From Hyphomicrobiales bacterium (GTDB lineage: Bacteria; Pseudomonadota; Alphaproteobacteria; Rhizobiales; Rhizobiaceae): 64,000 bases of DNA. The stretch lies in NCBI GenBank assembly GCA_900469965.1, contig UBZP01000016.1, positions 1 through 64,000 of the forward strand, read 5' to 3'. Made by a program: the position numbers and the translations under genes. Each line of letters opens with the position of its first letter. The stretch's first letter is position 1. Under the pieces are notes generated by a model that was given only the letters and a program-made list of their open reading frames with translations, searched no databases and was not told where the DNA came from. Positions 60,147 through 64,000 of this stretch are shown piece after piece.

Positions 60147-61025
60147 ATGACCGAAACTTCGGCGCTCGCCTCGCCCACCCATGCCGTCAACATGCCGGCG
60201 CATGTCGACCACGCCCATCTCGTCGTCAGCGACCTGCCGATGATGGCGGACTGGTACCGGAAGATCATGGGCCTTTCCGTGCTGGAACAGTCGCCCTCCG
60301 GCCAGACGCTCGGCGCCGGCGGCCGGCCGCTCCTGACGCTGTCGACCGACGCAAGGGCCGCCCGCGCCTCGAAGCGGGCGCCGGGCCTGTTCCACAACGC
60401 CTTCCTGGTCCCCAGCCGCCGGGAGCTTTCGCGCTGGCTGGCGCATGCCGCCCATGGCGGCGTGCAGCTGACGGGCGCCTCCGACCACCTGGTCAGCGAG
60501 GCGCTCTATCTGGACGATCCGGAAGGCAACGGCATCGAGGTCTATCGCGACCGCAGCCGCGACGAGTGGAACTACAAGCCGGACGGCATGGTGGAGATGT
60601 CGACGCTGCCGCTCGACGTGCAGCGGCTCTACGACGAGGCGCCCAGGGACGAGGCCTGGACCGGCCTGCCGGAGGATTCGGCCATGGGCCACATCCACCT
60701 GCAGGTGTCCGACATTCCGCAGGCCGACGCCTTCTTCCGCGACGTGCTCGGCCTCGACCTGATGGCGCGCTATCCGGGGGCGAGCTTCTTCGCCTCGGGC
60801 AAGTACCACCACCATGTGGCGGCCAATATCTGGAATTCGCGCGGGGCGGCCAGGCGCGAGCCGGCGATGACCGGGCTTGCCGACTACACGCTCCGCTTCG
60901 CCGATGCCGGCCGGCTGCAGCAGGCGGTCGACAGGCTGGAGAAGATGGAGATCGCCACCACGCGGCAGGGCGGCACCGTCTCGCTGATCGATCCCTGGGG
61001 CATCGGCCTGAAGCTGTCGGCGTAG
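60147..61025 (+). CDS. VOC family (glyoxalase/extradiol dioxygenase) protein
   Basis: 292 residues made of two VOC modules, as in catechol 2,3-dioxygenases of the CatE type. The first starts VDHAHLVVSDLPMMADWYRKIMGLSVLEQ, with YLDDPEGNGIEVYRDRSRDEW. The second starts GHIHLQVSDIPQADAFFRDVLGLDLMARY, with HHHVAANIWNSRG and LIDPWGIGLKL. Metal-binding His/Glu: His in GHIHL, His in YHHHVAAN, but the expected C-terminal Glu lies in SLIDPWGIGLKLS, where it is absent, so dioxygenase activity is uncertain. GGAGACAG precedes ATG 60147. Confidence 0.83.
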   Translation: MTETSALASPTHAVNMPAHVDHAHLVVSDLPMMADWYRKIMGLSVLEQSPSGQTLGAGGRPLLTLSTDARAARASKRAPGLFHNAFLVPSRRELSRWLAHAAHGGVQLTGASDHLVSEALYLDDPEGNGIEVYRDRSRDEWNYKPDGMVEMSTLPLDVQRLYDEAPRDEAWTGLPEDSAMGHIHLQVSDIPQADAFFRDVLGLDLMARYPGASFFASGKYHHHVAANIWNSRGAARREPAMTGLADYTLRFADAGRLQQAVDRLEKMEIATTRQGGTVSLIDPWGIGLKLSA

Positions 61026-61036
61026 GGGATTGCGGC

Positions 61037-61058
61037 CGGGCCCGGCCTTTCGGGCCCG
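61037..61058. terminator. candidate bidirectional terminator
   Basis: CGGGCCCG (61037-61044), loop GCCTTT, CGGGCCCG (61051-61058), eight perfect pairs between the VOC gene and the convergent DUF930 gene. A run of T is lacking, so efficiency is uncertain. Confidence 0.5.
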
Positions 61059-61070
61059 TTGCGCAGCACC

Positions 61071-61472
61071 TCAGTCGTAGAGGTAATGCTCGTCCCAGGC
61101 GTCGCGCGGCACCATTTCGCCGATCCTGAACTTGAAGGCGGTGACGTCGAAGTGATCCGGCGTGGTCTCGCACTTGAAGGCGAGCCGGTACCATTCACCC
61201 TTGCTGCGGAAGACCGCGCCTTTCGTCTTGAGCATGTTGCCGGACGTCGTCGGATCGCCGAACGAATAGGCGATCACCTTGTCGGGCTGGTAGCCCTCCT
61301 TGGCCTTGCGGATGCGGCTCATCGCCTCCATGTCGCAGCGCTGTTCGAGGCGGGTCTGGGGATCGAGCTCCGACAGCTGGCGGCGGATGCTGGCATCCAT
61401 CGCCGATGCGCCGGGCGCGATGGCGAGAACGCAGACGAACAGCGGGATGGCGGTCTTCATTCGTATGTTCAC
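61071..61472 (-). CDS. DUF930 domain-containing secreted protein
   Basis: 133 residues. Signal peptide (IRMKTAIPLFVCVLAIAPGASAMD), then DUF930: IRRQLSELDPQTRLEQRCDMEAMSRIRKAKEGYQPDKVIAYSFGDPTTSGNMLKTKGAVFRSKGEWYRLAFKCETTPDHFDVTAFKFRIGEMVPRDAWDEHYLY. Two cysteines (RCDMEAM, FKCETT) may form a disulfide. Function unknown. ATG 61472 has GGAG five bases upstream; ATG 61460 is an alternative. Confidence 0.87.
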   Translation of the reverse strand: MNIRMKTAIPLFVCVLAIAPGASAMDASIRRQLSELDPQTRLEQRCDMEAMSRIRKAKEGYQPDKVIAYSFGDPTTSGNMLKTKGAVFRSKGEWYRLAFKCETTPDHFDVTAFKFRIGEMVPRDAWDEHYLYD

Positions 61473-61782
61473 TCCGATGCCGGGACAGCCGCTCCTGCGA
61501 CAGAAATGGGGCGATTAAGAGTCCGAAACCGGATCCGGATCGCAATATCCACCGGTCGGAAATGCCAGCTGCACGGCCGCGGGCCGCGCCCGGCATCCGG
61601 ATCGGCTGCGGCCCGAAACACGCCGGACGTCGCCCTCGATCCACGTCTCTGCGCCAACGCCCTTTCATTTGCGCCGGCAATCGCTTTAACTGTGGCCAGG
61701 ACCTGGCCGCCACGGCTGCGCCCGACGCCCGAATTGCCTGCTCGCTGCCCGTCTTCGAACGCATTCTGCATGGGAGGCAACC
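61473..61782. other. 310-base divergent gap
   Basis: Between the DUF930 and DUF1254-DUF1214 genes. No ORF with a start signal; no repeat. The last 15 bases (GCATGGGAGGCAACC) provide the ribosome-binding site of the next gene. Nothing else recognised. Confidence 0.4.
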
Positions 61783-63129
61783 ATGGACCTTGGACGACGC
61801 GTTCTCTTGTCGATGCTGGGCACGGTTTCCGCCCTTGGCCTGGCCGGTCTTCCCGCCCTCGTGCGGGCGGCGGCCGGCACGCCGGACGAGGAGACCATCA
61901 CCGACGCCTACCTGTACCTGCTGGCTCGCGTCCTCGTCATCCGGCAGGAGCGGATCGACAGCGGCGCTGCGGGCTTTGCCTACAACCAGATCAGGTACAA
62001 CCCGCTCGGCTCCGCCGACTTCGTCAATCCCAACTTCGACGTCGCCTACCTCGAAGCCTGGGTTGCCGTGGACGAGCGAACGCCGGTGCTCCTCGAGGTT
62101 CCCGAGATCACCGGGCGCTACTACACCGCCCAGATCCTCGATGAATGGGGCGAGGTGATCGCCAACATCAACGAGCGCACCTTTCCCTCCAAACCCTTCG
62201 GCCGGTTCGCCCTGGTCGCGCCCGGCTGGCAGGGCAGCCTGCCCGCGGACACCGCCCGGATCGAGCTGCACGCGCGCAAGGCCAAGCTGCTCGGGCGCGT
62301 CGAGCTCAAGGGCGATCCGGAAGGCGCCCTGAGACTTCAAAAGGCCTTCAAGGCTACCGCGCTCGGCACTCCGGTCATCGCCGCGCCGCCCTTCGTGCCC
62401 TCGTTCGACAATGCGCGCCTGATCGGCGCGGCGATCTTCGACGATGTCGATGCGAAGCTCGCCAGCGCGTCGGACGTCTCGCCCGTCGCGGCCCGGATGC
62501 AGCAGCAGGCACGCGCCGTGGCGGCGCATGTCGCCTCCTCGGCGGAAGCGCGCGCGGCGGTCGACGGGCTCCTGCACGAAACGGTCATTCCGCAGTTCAT
62601 CGACTACGCCTTCACCAGGAGCGCCCCCTACCGCAACCATTGGGTCGGCGGCGGCCCGACCGGCAACTACGGCAGCGACTACCGGTTCAGAAGCGTCGCC
62701 AACTATGTCGGCATCTGGGCCAATACCAGCGATGAGGTGATCTACTTCGCTGCCACGCGTGACGCCAACGAGAAGCCGCTGAACGGCTCCGACAGCTACG
62801 TCATCCATTTCCCGGCCGACAGGCTGCCGCAGTCGGTCGTCGATTCCTACTGGTCGGTCATCCTGGTCGGCGTGCCCGACTACCGCGTCGTGCCGAACGA
62901 TCTGAAGCGCTACAACTTCAACAGCTATTCGGCACTGCAGAAGGAACCGGACGGCTCGCTGAAGATCGCCATCGGCCCCAGGCCCGTCGCAGGCGTCGCG
63001 GAATCGAACTGGCTTCCCTCTCCGCAGGGCAAGCCGTTCTCGCTGACCTTCCGCACCTATGTGCCGAAGGAAGAGGTCCGGGACGGACGATGGGCCCCGC
63101 CGGCGGTGAGGCCCGTCAAATCCGGGTGA
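61783..63129 (+). CDS. DUF1254-DUF1214 domain protein
   Basis: 448 residues. Signal peptide (RRVLLSMLGTVSALGLAGLPALVRAAAG). The DUF1254 half has AYNQIRYNPLGSADFVNPNFDVAYLEAWVAVDERTPVLLEVPEITGRYYTAQILDEWGEVIANI. The DUF1214 half has SDSYVIHFPADRLPQSVVDSYWSVILVGVPDYRVVPNDLKRYNFNSYSALQKEPDGSLKIAIGP and NWLPSPQGKPFSLTFRTYVPKEE. The W-x-(V/A)-x6 core and Tyr/Arg-rich sites are conserved in the family, but no activity is known to me. This is the fused form of the pair at 36625-37765. GGGAGG precedes ATG 61783. Confidence 0.9.
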   Translation: MDLGRRVLLSMLGTVSALGLAGLPALVRAAAGTPDEETITDAYLYLLARVLVIRQERIDSGAAGFAYNQIRYNPLGSADFVNPNFDVAYLEAWVAVDERTPVLLEVPEITGRYYTAQILDEWGEVIANINERTFPSKPFGRFALVAPGWQGSLPADTARIELHARKAKLLGRVELKGDPEGALRLQKAFKATALGTPVIAAPPFVPSFDNARLIGAAIFDDVDAKLASASDVSPVAARMQQQARAVAAHVASSAEARAAVDGLLHETVIPQFIDYAFTRSAPYRNHWVGGGPTGNYGSDYRFRSVANYVGIWANTSDEVIYFAATRDANEKPLNGSDSYVIHFPADRLPQSVVDSYWSVILVGVPDYRVVPNDLKRYNFNSYSALQKEPDGSLKIAIGPRPVAGVAESNWLPSPQGKPFSLTFRTYVPKEEVRDGRWAPPAVRPVKSG

Positions 63130-63268
63130 AATGAACCGGGCCGGGTTCGGTCGTTCCTGTCAGCTCTTTCCGAAGGACCCCGTACGGGCGGCCTGGCCGC
63201 AACGGCCGGCGAAGCCGGGAACCGCAGGCGGTTCCGTGCGTTCCCCCTGCAACAAGGGGACCCGCGCC

Positions 63269-64000
63269 ATGCACAAGATTTCGTTGGCATCCATCCAGGA
63301 GATTGCACAGAAGCGAGAAGGACGGGCGCTGGCGCGGCAGGGCGAGGCGGCGGTCCGCCTCGTCGGCGGGGCTGCGGCAGACGAGCCGCCGCCCTCGATC
63401 AGCGGACTGGAGCTCTCCTGGCGCTGGGCGATGATCGGCATCTTCGTCATCATGGCGCTCGGCGCCATCTATCTGATGGCGCACATCCTCATCCCGCTGA
63501 CGCTGGCGATCGTCGTCGGCCTGATCCTCGGGGTGGCGGCCGAAAAGCTGAACGACCTCGGCATCCCGCCGTTGCCGACAGCACTCCTGCTGGCGACCGC
63601 CTTCGCCACCGGCTCCGTCTTCGCCGTCGCCGCCCTTTCCGGCCCGTTGATGCGGCTCGCCGCCGAGGCGCCGGAGATCGTCAACGCCACGATCGAGCGG
63701 TTCACGCCGCTCTTGAACCGGCTGGAATGGCTGCACCTCGATCCGCGCAGCTTCACCGCCGGCTCGGTGACGCTCGACGGCTTCCTGGAAAAAGCCGGCA
63801 GCGTGCTCGGCATGGTCACGGCCGGCATCACCCCTGCCCTGATCCAGGTGCTGATCTTCTTCGCAGCCCTGGTCCTGTTCCTCTCCGGCCGGGTGAAGCT
63901 GCGCCGGATGCTGATCCTCGCCTTCCCGCACCGCCGCCAGCGGCTGACGGCGATCCGGGTGATGAACGCGATCGACTGCTCGCTCGGCTACTATTTCGCC
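63269..64000 (+). CDS. AI-2E family transporter (partial, cut by window end)
   Basis: First 244 residues of a PF01594-type permease. After a 50-residue hydrophilic N terminus come helices MIGIFVIMALGAIYLMAHILIPLTLAIVVGLILG and LLLATAFATGSVFAVAALSGPL, then the periplasmic domain (LAAEAPEIVNATIERFTPLLNRLEWLHLD) and a further helix LIQVLIFFAALVLFLSG. The frame is open at 64000; the complete protein would be about 350-370 residues if normal. Role may be solute export rather than AI-2 transport; specificity cannot be told. AAGGGGACC precedes ATG 63269. Confidence 0.85.
   Translation, partial: MHKISLASIQEIAQKREGRALARQGEAAVRLVGGAAADEPPPSISGLELSWRWAMIGIFVIMALGAIYLMAHILIPLTLAIVVGLILGVAAEKLNDLGIPPLPTALLLATAFATGSVFAVAALSGPLMRLAAEAPEIVNATIERFTPLLNRLEWLHLDPRSFTAGSVTLDGFLEKAGSVLGMVTAGITPALIQVLIFFAALVLFLSGRVKLRRMLILAFPHRRQRLTAIRVMNAIDCSLGYYFA

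Noticed and set aside
1-64000. CRISPR arrays, tRNA or rRNA genes, insertion sequences, prophage genes
   Set aside because: No regularly spaced repeats, no transposase or integrase frames, and no tRNA-like cloverleaf was noticed by eye; a covariance-model search would be needed to exclude small RNAs.

Overview
The window is a GC-rich chromosomal segment of an alphaproteobacterium of the order Hyphomicrobiales (Rhizobiales), most likely Rhizobiaceae. The basis is a MucR/Ros zinc-finger regulator, an AqpS-type arsenic operon, rhizobial DUF families (DUF1491, DUF2336, DUF5330, DUF6456, DUF930, DUF1254/1214), a seven-gene Mrp/Pha antiporter operon, and palindromic mosaic repeats ending in CTTCTCCCCG/CGGGGAGAAG as in rhizobial RIME elements. 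No rRNA, tRNA, CRISPR array, insertion sequence or prophage was seen. Genes are packed, often with 1-8 base start/stop overlaps.

Region 1 (1-21.8 kb) is a large surface-polysaccharide locus. It holds a UDP-sugar dehydrogenase, a class III nucleotide cyclase, two paralogous polysaccharide-lyase-like proteins near its two ends, a four-gene peptide/oligosaccharide-type ABC importer, four glycosyltransferases, a 904-residue ABC exporter-like protein whose ATPase motifs are all degenerate, a free-standing cyclic-nucleotide-binding domain, an MBL-fold hydrolase and a polysaccharide deacetylase. A nucleotide cyclase, a cNMP sensor domain and an MBL hydrolase around a pseudo-ATPase ABC protein look like a dedicated signalling circuit for making or exporting a polysaccharide. 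This is the best candidate for an undescribed system here (inference).

Region 2 (21.8-31.5 kb) is mixed. It has an AhpD-like protein, the arsenic operon arsR-aqpS-arsC with a divergent DUF6428 gene, a DUF1194 secreted protein, a cyclase-TM-TPR-rhodanese fusion between two related repeat remnants, a MarR-GNAT fusion regulator with an evident operator, a GT32-like glycosyltransferase and a nitrilase-family amidase.

Region 3 (31.5-49 kb) is housekeeping and envelope material with small accessory islets. It includes a Spy-like periplasmic protein, a YcgN protein, PBP1A, a PrlF-YhaV toxin-antitoxin pair with twin palindromic operators, DUF1214/DUF1254 partners, a DUF2336 protein, a DUF1491 protein, an RTX-type calcium-binding protein, a peptidoglycan-binding protein overlapping a sensor kinase gene, a DUF5330 protein, SufE, a DnaA-domain-IV-like DNA-binding protein with its DUF6456 partner, a lower-GC islet with a HEPN-like gene, and mucR.

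Region 4 (49-64 kb) carries the complete mrpABCDEFG operon, a VapBC pair, MsrB, a GNAT acetyltransferase divergent from an XRE-cupin regulator, a HlyIII/PAQR membrane protein, a DksA/TraR zinc-finger protein, a universal stress protein downstream of an FNR/FixK-like box, a VOC dioxygenase, a DUF930 protein, a fused DUF1254-DUF1214 protein and the 5' part of an AI-2E family transporter cut by the window end.
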